Notes under the pieces: model-generated | The model's database searches: none | Told to the model about the DNA's origin: nothing | Seen by the model: the letters and a program-made list of their open reading frames with translations, nothing else | Source: Oscillospiraceae bacterium | GTDB taxonomy: Bacteria > Bacillota > Clostridia > Oscillospirales > CAG-272 | NCBI GenBank assembly: GCA_015064345.1 | Contig: SVSK01000006.1 | Span: 1-56,574 of the forward strand | Direction of reading: 5' to 3' | DNA: 56,574 nt | Part shown: positions 26,923-35,498 of the stretch, in pieces | How positions within the stretch are numbered: the first letter of the stretch is position 1 | How the letters are laid out: each line of letters opens with the position of its first letter | Program-made: the position numbers and the translations under genes

Positions 26923-27714
26923 TTATCTTGCATATATCATACCGACGAGTCGGTTTATGAGAGAATTCGGAAGTATGCGCTTGAGGAGTCCCAGAAGCTG
27001 ATAGGAAAAGCCGAGAACGTACTGCGGCTTGACCCGCTTTTTCAGCACGATTTTGGCAATCATTTTGCCGGCCCTCTCAGAACTCATTCCGTTCTGTTCA
27101 TCTCTCTCCATTACGGCAACGCTTCGGCTGATCCTGCCCCCGTATATATCGTCTCCCATGTCTGATTTCGCCCTTGCCGCTGTAAATCCTGTTTTTATGT
27201 CTCCCGGAAGCACGGCGCACACCGAAATACCGAATGGGCGAACCTCATTGGCGAGAGCGGCGGAATATGCATCGATCGCCGCCTTTGACGCAGAGTAGTA
27301 GGTCTGAAACGGTATCGGGAACAGAGCCGCAACAGAGCTGATGTTCACTATCCGTCCACCGCCTGCCTTCCGCATATGGGGAAGCACCGCCCGCGACATA
27401 TTATCCACTCCCATGAACAAGACGCCAATCTGCTTCTTCACGTCAGAGGGATCTGTAAATTCAACCGCGCCCGATATGCCGAATCCCGCGCAGTTTATGA
27501 GTACGTCAACTCTGCCCTCCCGTGAGATGACCTCATTTACCGCGTCAAGAACAGAGTTCTCGCATGTCACGTCAAGGGTCAGATGCACTATCCCGTCAAT
27601 TTGGCTTTCTCTGCGGCTTCCCTCGTAGACGGTGCATCCGAGGTCTCGCAGTGCAATGGCAGTCGCTTTGCCAATGCCGGAGCTGCCGCCTGTTATAAAT
27701 ACGATCTTTTTCAT
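26923..27714 (-). CDS. Short-chain dehydrogenase, 3-ketosphinganine reductase-like
   Basis: 263 residues from the ATG at 27714. NAD(P)-binding TGGSSGIGKA, NCAGFG, catalytic Ser in NISSVAA and YYSASKAA (Tyr-x3-Lys). The C-terminus (LLGLLKRILPNSLINRLVG) is a basic, hydrophobic helix that could rest on the membrane, as in ketoreductases of long-chain bases. It starts 2 bp after the stop of the serine-palmitoyltransferase-like gene, so it is translationally coupled. The likely job is reduction of the 3-keto product of that enzyme. Other SDR substrates cannot be excluded. Confidence 0.75.
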   Translation of the reverse strand: MKKIVFITGGSSGIGKATAIALRDLGCTVYEGSRRESQIDGIVHLTLDVTCENSVLDAVNEVISREGRVDVLINCAGFGISGAVEFTDPSDVKKQIGVLFMGVDNMSRAVLPHMRKAGGGRIVNISSVAALFPIPFQTYYSASKAAIDAYSAALANEVRPFGISVCAVLPGDIKTGFTAARAKSDMGDDIYGGRISRSVAVMERDEQNGMSSERAGKMIAKIVLKKRVKPQYVLGFSYQLLGLLKRILPNSLINRLVGMIYAR

Positions 27715-27716
27715 GA

Positions 27717-28904
27717 TCACAGGCAAATGGGAGCGTCGATGGTTGCGGCAATAATGTCCGATGCCTCATCGATAAGCTCTCTCGTATGTGTTGCCATGCA
27801 GGTTGCGCGGAGCAGGCACTCTCCCTCTGGACAAGCGGGTGTGATAACGGGGTTAAGATACACTCCTGCCTCGTAGATCATACGGGCACGGATAAAGGTG
27901 TTTTCTTCGGAATATGTGTAGATGGGAACAATGGGGGTGTCCGCATCAATGATCTTCACGTTGCGGTCATGCAGGCATTTTCTGAAGTATGCACTGATGT
28001 CGGAGAGGTTCTTCACGATCTCGGGATGCTTCTTCAGGTGGCGAAGTGCTGCCAATGCAGTAGCCGCTGAGGCAGGTGTGATGGATGCTGAGAAGATAAA
28101 CGGTCTGGAGACGTGCTTAACATATTCCACAACCTCACGGGATGCTGCCATATAGCCGCCGAGGGATGCAAGGGATTTTGAGAATGTTCCCATATAAATG
28201 TCAACCTGATCCTCAAGGCCGAAGTGACTTGCCGTGCCGCGTCCGCCGTCTCCTATAACGCCGAGAGCGTGTGCGTCGTCAACCATGACCCTCGCGCCGT
28301 ATTTTTTCGCAAGAGCGCATATCTCGGGAAGCTTTGCGATGTCGCCGCCCATGGAGAATACGCCGTCGGTTACGATAAGACATCCTCTTGTGTCGGGCAC
28401 CTTTTGAAGCATGCGTTCAAGATCCTCCATGTCGGAGTGCTTGTACATCAGCAGCTTACCGAATCCCAGGCGGCAGCCGTCGTAAATGGATGCGTGGTTC
28501 TCTCTGTCGCAGATAACGTAATCGTGGATGCCCACAAGCGCGCTGATGATACCGAGGTTGGACTGAAATCCCGTGGAGAAGGTCATTACCGCTTCCTTGC
28601 GGAGAAATTCTGCCAGCTCTGCCTCAAGCTCAAGATGCATCTGAAGTGTACCGTTAAGGAAACGCGAGCCCGAACAGCCTGTGCCGTACTGCTCGATGGC
28701 CTTGATTCCCGCTTCCATGATCTCGGGATTGGTGGTAAGGCCAAGATAATTGTTTGAGCCGAGCATAATGCGGCGCTTGCCTTCCATTATTACCTCAACA
28801 TCCTGTCTGGTCTCAAGGGCGTGAAAGTACGGATATATTCCCTTTTCCTTTGCTTCGTCAACACGTGAACGCTTTGTGCACTTCTCAAAAATGTCTCTCG
28901 CCAT
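27717..28904 (-). CDS. Alpha-oxoamine synthase, serine palmitoyltransferase-like
   Basis: 395 residues. PLP enzyme that joins an acyl thioester to an amino acid with CO2 loss. Seen: SGSRFLNGTLQMHLELE, FSTGFQSNLG, DRENHASIYDG (His137 stacks on PLP), VDDAHALG (209-216) and MGTFSKSLASLGG (Lys243, Schiff base). Blocks such as YKHSDMEDLE, SMGGDIAKLPE and a late LNPVITPACPEGE plus CMATHT recall the serine palmitoyltransferases of Bacteroides more than BioF or Kbl (from memory). No biotin or threonine genes are nearby. Cysteate acyltransferase, of sulfonolipid synthesis, is an alternative. Own promoter; RBS AGGAGA. Confidence 0.75.
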   Translation of the reverse strand: MARDIFEKCTKRSRVDEAKEKGIYPYFHALETRQDVEVIMEGKRRIMLGSNNYLGLTTNPEIMEAGIKAIEQYGTGCSGSRFLNGTLQMHLELEAELAEFLRKEAVMTFSTGFQSNLGIISALVGIHDYVICDRENHASIYDGCRLGFGKLLMYKHSDMEDLERMLQKVPDTRGCLIVTDGVFSMGGDIAKLPEICALAKKYGARVMVDDAHALGVIGDGGRGTASHFGLEDQVDIYMGTFSKSLASLGGYMAASREVVEYVKHVSRPFIFSASITPASAATALAALRHLKKHPEIVKNLSDISAYFRKCLHDRNVKIIDADTPIVPIYTYSEENTFIRARMIYEAGVYLNPVITPACPEGECLLRATCMATHTRELIDEASDIIAATIDAPICL

Positions 28905-28953
28905 AATATGTCTCCTGACTGATTATTATTGATTTGTCAACCATTTCAAGTCC

Positions 28954-28982
28954 ATTTTACTCAAATACCCAACTAAAGTCAA
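28954..28982 (-). promoter_or_regulatory. Sigma-A promoter of the SPT-like/SDR operon
   Basis: On the minus strand TTGACT (28977-28982), 17-bp spacer, TAAAAT (28954-28959). Confidence 0.72.
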
Positions 28983-29045
28983 TATATTTCGGGAAATTAA
29001 TTCAAATATTTTAACTAATCGACACGCCGAGATCCTTTTCCGGCA

Positions 29046-29076
29046 CAAAAAAGCCCTACTGTAAAGTAAGGCTTTT
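29046..29076 (-). terminator. Terminator, GCCTTAC/GTAGGGC family (copy 5)
   Basis: Follows the YwaF-like gene on the minus strand with the G-U version of the stem. The next gene is on the same strand, so here it acts in one direction. Confidence 0.75.
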
Positions 29077-29079
29077 GGT

Positions 29080-29784
29080 TTACTTGTTTTTTCTTTCTGC
29101 AATAATAAACGGCAAATGGAACAGTGATATTATCGCCACACCGAGAGCCACGAGACGCAGGAAATAGGCGTACCAGCCTGCGTTCAAATTCAGATACGGC
29201 AGGTTTTCCATGGGTGGGCGCACGAGATACATGAAATTGGTATCGTAGACCGAGAGCACGCTGTTGACGTAGATCATTGCCAGTACAAGTGCAAGAAGAA
29301 TTACGAGATTTCTGCCGTAGGTCCTAAGCCCCGGGTTTGCCTTTTTCGTTGCGATGAGGTACAGGGCAAACCACATGAGTCCCGCGTGGTAAACAAAGCA
29401 TTGGTACGGGCCGAGCTTTGCAAAATCCGTTCCGTTTGTGGGAATGAGCAGAGCGCAAAGGCTTCCGAGCACTCCCGCAACCGCGAGAAAATCGATAACG
29501 GTCTGTTTCAAGCGTCCTTCTTTACCAAAGGTGACAAACAGCACGGTGAACAATAGGAGACTGCACAGATGAAACGGCAATGATCCCGGGTCAAGGTGCA
29601 TACCGCCGTCATCGCTCTCCGTCATGTCGCCCATTATCTTGCTGATCTCACTGAACGCGCAGATAACTGTCATTATGTACCCCGAGGTCTTCAGTGAGAG
29701 CTTTCTCTTAATGCTGAATATCAGCATGCAGGTGACAAACGCGGCTGACAACCCGAGCCAGATAAAGTGATCCGATGTAAACAT
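29080..29784 (-). CDS. YwaF/TMEM164-family membrane protein
   Basis: 234 residues, about seven membrane helices. Family motifs: LPFHLCSLLLF near residue 70, IPTNGTDFAKLGPYQCFVYH and a Tyr-rich YLNLNAGWYAYF before the last helix. The human relative TMEM164 is an acyltransferase that uses a Cys and His; HLC and YH are present here, but bacterial function is unknown. Follows the FAD protein gene by 12 bp. Confidence 0.75.
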   Translation of the reverse strand: MFTSDHFIWLGLSAAFVTCMLIFSIKRKLSLKTSGYIMTVICAFSEISKIMGDMTESDDGGMHLDPGSLPFHLCSLLLFTVLFVTFGKEGRLKQTVIDFLAVAGVLGSLCALLIPTNGTDFAKLGPYQCFVYHAGLMWFALYLIATKKANPGLRTYGRNLVILLALVLAMIYVNSVLSVYDTNFMYLVRPPMENLPYLNLNAGWYAYFLRLVALGVAIISLFHLPFIIAERKNK

Positions 29785-29796
29785 CTCTCGTCTCCT

Positions 29797-31164
29797 TTAT
29801 TTTCCGGCAATGTTTCTTGCAACATAAACGCCGCTGGCTGACGCATGGGACAGGGAGTGAGTGATACCGCTGCCATCCCCAATGATGTACAGTCCGGGAT
29901 AACGTGATTCGAGACGGTCGTTAACCTCTACCTCCATGTTGTAGAACTTGACTTCGACACCGTAGAGGAGAGTGTCTTCGTTGGCTGTACCGGGTGCAAT
30001 CTTGTCAAGGGCGTAGATCATCTCGATAATTCCGTCGAGAATACGCTTAGGAAGCACGAGGCTGAGGTCGCCGGGTGTTGCCTGCAGAGTGGGAGTGATA
30101 TACGCCTCGTCAATGCGGCTCTGTGTGGAACGACGTCCGCGGATAAGGTCACCGAATCTCTGCACGATAACACCGCCGCCGAGCAAATTGCTGAGACGGG
30201 CAATAGACTCACCGTAGCCGTTTGAATCCTTGAAGGGCTCGGAGAAATGCTTTGCCACAAGGAGAGCGAAGTTGGTGTTCTCCGTCTGCTTTGCGGGATC
30301 CTCGTAGCTGTGTCCGTTTACTGTAATAATACCGTTGGTATTTTCGTTTACTACCGCTCCCTTGGGGTTCATACAGAATGTGCGGACACGGTCTCCGTAT
30401 GTTTCTGTGCGGTACACTATCTTACTTTCGTAAAGCTCGTCCGTCAGGTGGGAGAACACTTCCATGGGCAGCTCCACTCTTACACCGATATCCACTCTGT
30501 TGGACTGGGTGGGAATGTCAAGCTCGTTGCAGACTTTCTCCATCCACTTGCTTCCGATACGACCTACGGAAATAATGCAGTTTTCGCAGGTGTAAGTCTC
30601 GTCCGCTGTGCTGATCTCGTAACCGCCATCCTTTGCGGCAACCGATTCCACGGGAGTATCAAAGAAAAACTCCACCTTATCGTTGAGGTAAGCGTAAAGA
30701 TTCTCCAGTACAACGTAGTTGATGTCTGTACCCAGGTGGCGCACGGAAGCATCAAGCAGGTGCAAGTCATTCTGAATACATTCTTTCTTGAAACGTGAGC
30801 CTGCGGTGGTGTAAAGACGAGTTCCCTCTCCACCGTACTTCATGTTGATCAGGTCAACGTAGTGCATCAGCTCCAGCGCCTTTTTCTTGCCGATATATTC
30901 GTGAAGCGTGCCGCCGAAATCGTTGGTTATGTTGTATTTTCCGTCGGAGAATGCGCCTGCCCCTCCGAATCCGCTCATGATGGAACAGCTCTTGCACTTG
31001 ATACAAGTCTTAATTTTGTCTCCGTCAATGGGGCAATGGCGGCGGTTCAGTGCGTGACCTGCTTCGAATACGGCAATCTTCATCTCCGGTCTCTGCTGAA
31101 TAAGCTCATAAGCAGAAAAGATACCACCGGGGCCTGCGCCGATAATTATAACATCGTATTTCAT
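29797..31164 (-). CDS. FAD-dependent oxidoreductase (COG2509-type)
   Basis: 455 residues. N-terminal Rossmann motif IIIGAGPGGIFSAYEL binds FAD, with EAGHALNRRHCP and a CIKCKSCSIMSGFGGAGAFSDG Cys-rich loop (C-x2-C-x2-C) typical of this family of uncharacterised dehydrogenases. A C-terminal YIIGDGSGITHSLSHASASG closes the FAD site. Substrate unknown. Cytoplasmic; cotranscribed with the YwaF-like gene. Confidence 0.82.
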   Translation of the reverse strand: MKYDVIIIGAGPGGIFSAYELIQQRPEMKIAVFEAGHALNRRHCPIDGDKIKTCIKCKSCSIMSGFGGAGAFSDGKYNITNDFGGTLHEYIGKKKALELMHYVDLINMKYGGEGTRLYTTAGSRFKKECIQNDLHLLDASVRHLGTDINYVVLENLYAYLNDKVEFFFDTPVESVAAKDGGYEISTADETYTCENCIISVGRIGSKWMEKVCNELDIPTQSNRVDIGVRVELPMEVFSHLTDELYESKIVYRTETYGDRVRTFCMNPKGAVVNENTNGIITVNGHSYEDPAKQTENTNFALLVAKHFSEPFKDSNGYGESIARLSNLLGGGVIVQRFGDLIRGRRSTQSRIDEAYITPTLQATPGDLSLVLPKRILDGIIEMIYALDKIAPGTANEDTLLYGVEVKFYNMEVEVNDRLESRYPGLYIIGDGSGITHSLSHASASGVYVARNIAGK

Positions 31165-31251
31165 TTATCTACTCCTTAACGGTTGTTGTTTTTTTGTCCA
31201 CATATTATTATATATCATCGCGGCATTATTGTCAACACAGCTTCAAAATGT

Positions 31252-31286
31252 AAAAGATCCCTCACAAAAGCGAGAGACCTTTTTTG
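31252..31286 (-). terminator. Terminator of the GltS-like gene
   Basis: On the minus strand a 10-bp stem with three G-U pairs (31270-31279 with 31256-31265) and a TTTT loop, then a short T run. Confidence 0.65.
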
Positions 31287-31287
31287 T

Positions 31288-32685
31288 TTATTTGTTTTTA
31301 TTTTTGGTTTTTCTCTTTTTGAAGATGAAGCTTCTGAAGAGAATAATGTTCATTACCGCAAAGAACACCACAAAGATGATGAATGTTAAGATCGGCTTTG
31401 TGGGAGCAAGAGTTGCAAGGAACATCATGGGGAAGCCGAATACGATTGCGGGGAAGTTCTGGTAAACCAGGTTATCCGATGCGGGGGTCTTGAATTCGCC
31501 GTCCACCTCGCGAAGCAGGATGATACCTGTACTTGCAGTACCTGTGAGCATACCGAACATTGCAAGGAACTGCTCCTCGGCATAATCCTTGAAAAGTGTA
31601 GCCGCCACGATTCGGTTGTAGATGTATGTCACGATAAGTCCCGCAACACCGAGGATGAGGATAATGCCCCAGTAGTTCTCGAGGATGTCAAGACGGATTG
31701 CCGCGATACCTGCAACGACCATGATATCGAAGAAGAAGTTGCACGCGCGGGTCATAAGGAAGTTGTTGGTGTACTTTTTCTTGATGATGTTCTTCTTTCT
31801 GAGGAAGTTCATCACTACCTTGATAACTGTAGCGGAAAGAACACCGAGGAGGAAGTTAAAGCCGTAAATAACGGACTTCATGCCGGGAAGAAGATTTCCG
31901 AGGAGCATCATAAGCAGGTACGCGCCGATGTACGCCACGATAATAAGGGCGATCTGAACGGTCATCTTGTCGATGCTTTCCTGCATTGGAATCTCACCTT
32001 CAGAGTCAACCTCTTCTGTGTAGGTGCTGCCGTCTGCTCTGGTGGATTTTTTGAGAGTGCCGCGCTTTTTGCAAATGTTAAGGTGAATTACGCCGCCGAT
32101 ACTTGCGGAAAGGAAGCCAAGGGCCGCGATTGTAGGTCCGAAGCTCTTACCGCCGTCAAAGCCGAATTCCGTTTCGTAAATTGTGCCGTAGTTCAGTGCC
32201 TGACCGGTGCCCTGTCCGTAACCGAAAGGAAGAAGTACACCTGCCGCAGAGAAGAAATCTTTAAGAACCAATGCCGCGATCATTGTGATTCCGAATCCGA
32301 AGATCGCCTGAAGCAGGTAGGTTGAAACTGTTGTAACACCTGTGTTGAAGATCTCCGCGGTACGCTGCTTTGTGAGCTTGCCACCTGTTGTCTTGAACGC
32401 AGAGGCGATAAATCCAAGTGCCAGAGTGTGGTATGTAATGATTTCGAGAGTTGCCATGCCCTTGCCGCCGAATGCCGCGGTATTGAACATAACATCTCCC
32501 GTTATTGCTTTATATACAGCCGCCACGCCTACAAGCAGAAGACCTGCAAGTACGGATGTGGGTATGAGTGAGTTTCTGAGGAGGGGGATACTCTTCTTGA
32601 TTACGTTCGCGACGAGAAGGCTGCCGAGAAGTACACCGAAAAGGAATATCCATCCCCAAACACTAAAGTCCCAAAAATTTGCCAT
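31288..32685 (-). CDS. ESS family sodium:glutamate-type symporter
   Basis: 465 residues, about twelve membrane helices. GltS-like features: LLPFGYGQGTGQALNYG in the first half and FGMLTGTASTGIILLREVD in the second, the two re-entrant-loop signatures. A hydrophilic loop near residue 225 carries charged residues (TEEVDSEGE). Likely Na+-driven uptake of a dicarboxylic amino acid. RBS AAGGAGA; the start overlaps the end of the acyltransferase gene by 23 bp. Confidence 0.8.
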   Translation of the reverse strand: MANFWDFSVWGWIFLFGVLLGSLLVANVIKKSIPLLRNSLIPTSVLAGLLLVGVAAVYKAITGDVMFNTAAFGGKGMATLEIITYHTLALGFIASAFKTTGGKLTKQRTAEIFNTGVTTVSTYLLQAIFGFGITMIAALVLKDFFSAAGVLLPFGYGQGTGQALNYGTIYETEFGFDGGKSFGPTIAALGFLSASIGGVIHLNICKKRGTLKKSTRADGSTYTEEVDSEGEIPMQESIDKMTVQIALIIVAYIGAYLLMMLLGNLLPGMKSVIYGFNFLLGVLSATVIKVVMNFLRKKNIIKKKYTNNFLMTRACNFFFDIMVVAGIAAIRLDILENYWGIILILGVAGLIVTYIYNRIVAATLFKDYAEEQFLAMFGMLTGTASTGIILLREVDGEFKTPASDNLVYQNFPAIVFGFPMMFLATLAPTKPILTFIIFVVFFAVMNIILFRSFIFKKRKTKNKNK

Positions 32686-33880
32686 TTTCGTCTCCTTTTT
32701 TAATGTTCTTGTATCTGTAGTACATATGTACGTATTTCAGCGCATTGAAACGCTTGCCGCTCTTTATCTGATACAGATGCTCGCCAAAGTAAATGTTCAG
32801 CTTGTTCTTGCCCAGCACAACCACTGCCGACGTTGTGTCAAAGTCAAGATTCATTTCCACTTCCCCACCGGAGATTACGATGCGGTCACCGTAAAGCGAA
32901 ATCTTTGCGTTTTCCGCAATCAGGCGCTTTTCCTTGTAAACGATAACCTCGGAGAAGTTTCCGCTCTCTTCGTAAAGAGGAAAGTCAGTGTGCGCTGTAG
33001 GGTCAAAGCTATTCATGAAGTCGGACTGATAATCGTACCAGTCGTTCACAAAGCCAAAGGGGAAGTCTCCCTCAAGGGGAACAAGCTCCTTCTTCTCAGT
33101 ATATCTGGCGCTGAGTCCGCATTTTTTACAGCTGATCGTGTCGCCGTTGCTCTCAAACTCGGAAAGACCGCATCTCGGGCAAACATAAACGGCTCTCTCA
33201 AGGTATTCAGCCAGTTTTTTGTGCTTGAATTCACCGTCAGCCACAGCTTCGTTTACATAAAGTCCCTTCTCGATACGGGAGAACAGCTCTTCGTCTGTCA
33301 TTTCGCGGTATTCTTCAGGCTCGATTACCTCGGAGACGTATCCCGTCATCTTACCGTGTCTGACAACGTCACTCCAGCGAGGGTGAACACCGTAGCCGCC
33401 CTCAAGTCGGTACAGCGCGATGGGAAGACCAAGCTTTTTTGCAAGAGACACGATAGATGCACTCATGTACTCCGTCTTGCCGCTGTAAGTGCGGTTGCCC
33501 TCGGGTGCGATGACGATAGTGCCACCTTCCTTTGCCACCTTGATGCAGTTAAGCACGGCGCGCACGTCGGTCGTCTGCTTCTTTATGGGTATGGGAGCTA
33601 TAAGGTATTTTATGAGGGTAGAAACCCAGCCTTTCGAGAACAGATCTTCGCTTGCAACGTAGTACATAGGACCTCTGAACGCAAGGCCAACAAAGAACTG
33701 GTCAAATGCAGTCTGATGATTGAGCAGAACAAGGAACTGTCGCTTTCCCTGCTCGCGGAACTTTTTCACCTTGATCCCGTACTTGATTCTCGAATAAGGG
33801 CCGAGAATAATGCGCAATATCTCCGTAACGATCCTGTGGCGGAATCTTATCCATTTTTTCTTTTTGTTGCTTTTAGCCAT
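32663..33880 (-). CDS. PlsC-type acyltransferase with zinc ribbon
   Basis: 405 residues; the ATG at 33880 follows AGG with 8-nt spacing. Acyltransferase motif I is NHQTAFDQFF (HX4D) and motif III APEGNRTYSG, so it can acylate a lysolipid such as lysophosphatidic acid. Unusual for a 1-acylglycerol-3-phosphate acyltransferase (typically ~240 residues) is the C-terminal half: a four-Cys zinc ribbon (CPRCGLSEFESN, then CKKCGLS) and a beta domain beyond. The lipid substrate could be other than a glycerolipid, and the SPT-like gene is 4 kb away. Confidence 0.78.
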   Translation of the reverse strand: MAKSNKKKKWIRFRHRIVTEILRIILGPYSRIKYGIKVKKFREQGKRQFLVLLNHQTAFDQFFVGLAFRGPMYYVASEDLFSKGWVSTLIKYLIAPIPIKKQTTDVRAVLNCIKVAKEGGTIVIAPEGNRTYSGKTEYMSASIVSLAKKLGLPIALYRLEGGYGVHPRWSDVVRHGKMTGYVSEVIEPEEYREMTDEELFSRIEKGLYVNEAVADGEFKHKKLAEYLERAVYVCPRCGLSEFESNGDTISCKKCGLSARYTEKKELVPLEGDFPFGFVNDWYDYQSDFMNSFDPTAHTDFPLYEESGNFSEVIVYKEKRLIAENAKISLYGDRIVISGGEVEMNLDFDTTSAVVVLGKNKLNIYFGEHLYQIKSGKRFNALKYVHMYYRYKNIKKGDENGKFLGL

Positions 33881-34159
33881 GGTAATACCTGCCAAACTTT
33901 GAGCTATATAAAAAACTGATTCAGTTTTTCGAACTATCTCTGCATATTATATCACAAATCGACCCAATATGCTATAGTTTTTTCGAAAAAAATGCATCTC
34001 CCCTGATATTTATTAGCCATATATTCTTGATACACATACATTATATTCCTACGCTCCGTCTCATATAATACAAAAAATTAACGGCTTGTTCATTAAATAT
34101 CATAGTGAAAAAGCTTTGACATAAGTTATAATTAATTTAGAGATTTTTCGTCGTTTTAC
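33881..34159. other. AT-rich intergenic region
   Basis: Contains the acyltransferase promoter and its leader, with an AAAAACTG/CAGTTTTT hairpin near 33910-33930 that could attenuate the acyltransferase gene. No ORF or RNA gene is convincing here. TTGACA at 34116-34121 lacks a good -10 box at proper distance. Confidence 0.4.
33946..33954 (-). promoter_or_regulatory. Extended -10 promoter of the acyltransferase gene
   Basis: Minus-strand TGATATAAT, an extended -10 box; the -35 region is poor. Confidence 0.5.
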
Positions 34160-34184
34160 GGAACTTTTTGCTCCGTGGTACGTC
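34160..34184 (+). promoter_or_regulatory. ECF-sigma-like promoter of the DHHW lipoprotein gene
   Basis: GGAAC at 34160-34164, 16-bp spacer, CGTC at 34181-34184, then TATATAAGCA at 34191. Parallels 19947-19972. An overlapping TTGCTC-N17-TATATA is a weaker sigma-A alternative. Confidence 0.45.
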
Positions 34185-34224
34185 ATATATTATATAAGCA
34201 AAATTCCACACGGGAGGTACTGAA

Positions 34225-35415
34225 ATGAAGAAGAATAACCGCACTCGCTTCGGAGCGTTTCTGACAGCGATTTTAATGCTATTCTCTGTCTCCGGTTGCC
34301 GTCCCGCAGATCCGAAGAATCCACCAAAAAGCGACGAAACAAAAGACAGCGGAAGCGTAGTTTTACCTTGGCAGAAAGATGAGACGGACAAGCCGGAAAC
34401 CGCATCCCCCATAATCGAGACAGACCCGCCCGAGGTTGAGACGCTTCCTCCCGAAACCGAGCCTGTAGTTGAAGCCAAGCCCCCTGTTCTCACGAGTGAA
34501 AGCGGCGAGTATTACGACTACGGCAACGGAATAATTCGCGTGGATAACATGGCGTTTGAGGAATACGGCTACGAAGAGCCTGCCGCGGTGAAATACTCAA
34601 GCTTCATAAACCGTGTGGCAGAAGAGCTGAGTGGTCGTACGTCCGTCTACTGCATGGCACTTCCTTCAGCAATCGGCGTGGTGCTTCCCGACGATATTCG
34701 AGAGATCTTCCCCCGATACACGGACCAGGGCGCGGCAATAGATAAGATTTATGCAAAAATGTCCGATGATGTGATAACGGTAGACTGCCACAGTAACCTG
34801 ATGCTGCACCGCGACGAATACCTGTACTTCAGAACAGACTTCCATTGGAACGGACCTGCCGCATATTACGCTTATGAGGCGTTCTGTGAGATGAAAGGTG
34901 TGAAGCCGTACACTCTCGATGAGCGAGAAAAGGTGGAATTTGACAATTTCCTCGGTGCACTCTACAGAAACAGCTGCGGAGAAGATCCCACCCTCGGTGA
35001 GACACCCGATACCGTAATCGCCTACAAGCCTTATTCCCGCACTGCCTCATTGGAGATCACCGACAGGCAGGGCAACACAATGCCGTGGAGCATTATCGCC
35101 GACGTTTCAAGCTGGAGCTCTGCAACTAAATACAGCACATTCGCAGGTGGTGACAGCCCCTTTGCGGTGTTCAAGAATCCCGAGGTCAAGGACGGCTCAG
35201 TGTGCGTCATCGTCAAGGAATCCTACGGAAATGCGCTTCTTCCCTATCTGGTTGACCACTACAGCACCATCTACGAGATCGACTACCGCTACTGGGAAGG
35301 CAATCTTTTGGATTTCGTCAAGGAAAAGCAGGCGGATGACTTGATATTTGCAAACAATATGTCAATGCTCCGCTCCGTTTATTTGATCGGCATACTTGAA
35401 GAAATAGTTAAGTAA
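34225..35415 (+). CDS. DHHW family lipoprotein (SGNH/AlgX-like)
   Basis: 396 residues; RBS GGGAGG. Lipobox SVSGC, acidic Pro/Glu linker to about residue 85, then a domain with YFRTDFHWNGPAAYYAY (the DHHW motif, here TDFHW) and KESYGNALLPYL (Ser-containing block). The family resembles the SGNH-hydrolase fold of polysaccharide O-acetylation proteins, so a role in surface-polymer modification outside the membrane is plausible. Asp-to-Thr/Asp change in the motif is noted. Monocistronic. Confidence 0.78.
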   Translation: MKKNNRTRFGAFLTAILMLFSVSGCRPADPKNPPKSDETKDSGSVVLPWQKDETDKPETASPIIETDPPEVETLPPETEPVVEAKPPVLTSESGEYYDYGNGIIRVDNMAFEEYGYEEPAAVKYSSFINRVAEELSGRTSVYCMALPSAIGVVLPDDIREIFPRYTDQGAAIDKIYAKMSDDVITVDCHSNLMLHRDEYLYFRTDFHWNGPAAYYAYEAFCEMKGVKPYTLDEREKVEFDNFLGALYRNSCGEDPTLGETPDTVIAYKPYSRTASLEITDRQGNTMPWSIIADVSSWSSATKYSTFAGGDSPFAVFKNPEVKDGSVCVIVKESYGNALLPYLVDHYSTIYEIDYRYWEGNLLDFVKEKQADDLIFANNMSMLRSVYLIGILEEIVK

Positions 35416-35424
35416 ATAAAAAAT

Positions 35425-35475
35425 CTCCCGAGTGCACTATGAACAATGTTCGTCATGTATTTCGGGAGTTTTGTT
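35425..35475 (+). terminator. Terminator of the DHHW lipoprotein gene
   Basis: CTCCCGA (35425-35431) pairs with TCGGGAG (35462-35468), then TTTTG. The 30-nt loop is long. Confidence 0.65.
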
Positions 35476-35498
35476 GTATTATCAATCTTTCGCTCCAC

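Noticed and set aside
32342..33919. 525-codon plus-strand frame over the GltS-like and acyltransferase genes
   Set aside because: It crosses two real minus-strand genes and shows no recognisable domain.
34116..34144. TTGACA as a sigma-A -35 box for the DHHW lipoprotein gene
   Set aside because: The hexamer at a 17-bp distance is AGAGAT, not a usable -10 box; the ECF-like motif further down fits better.
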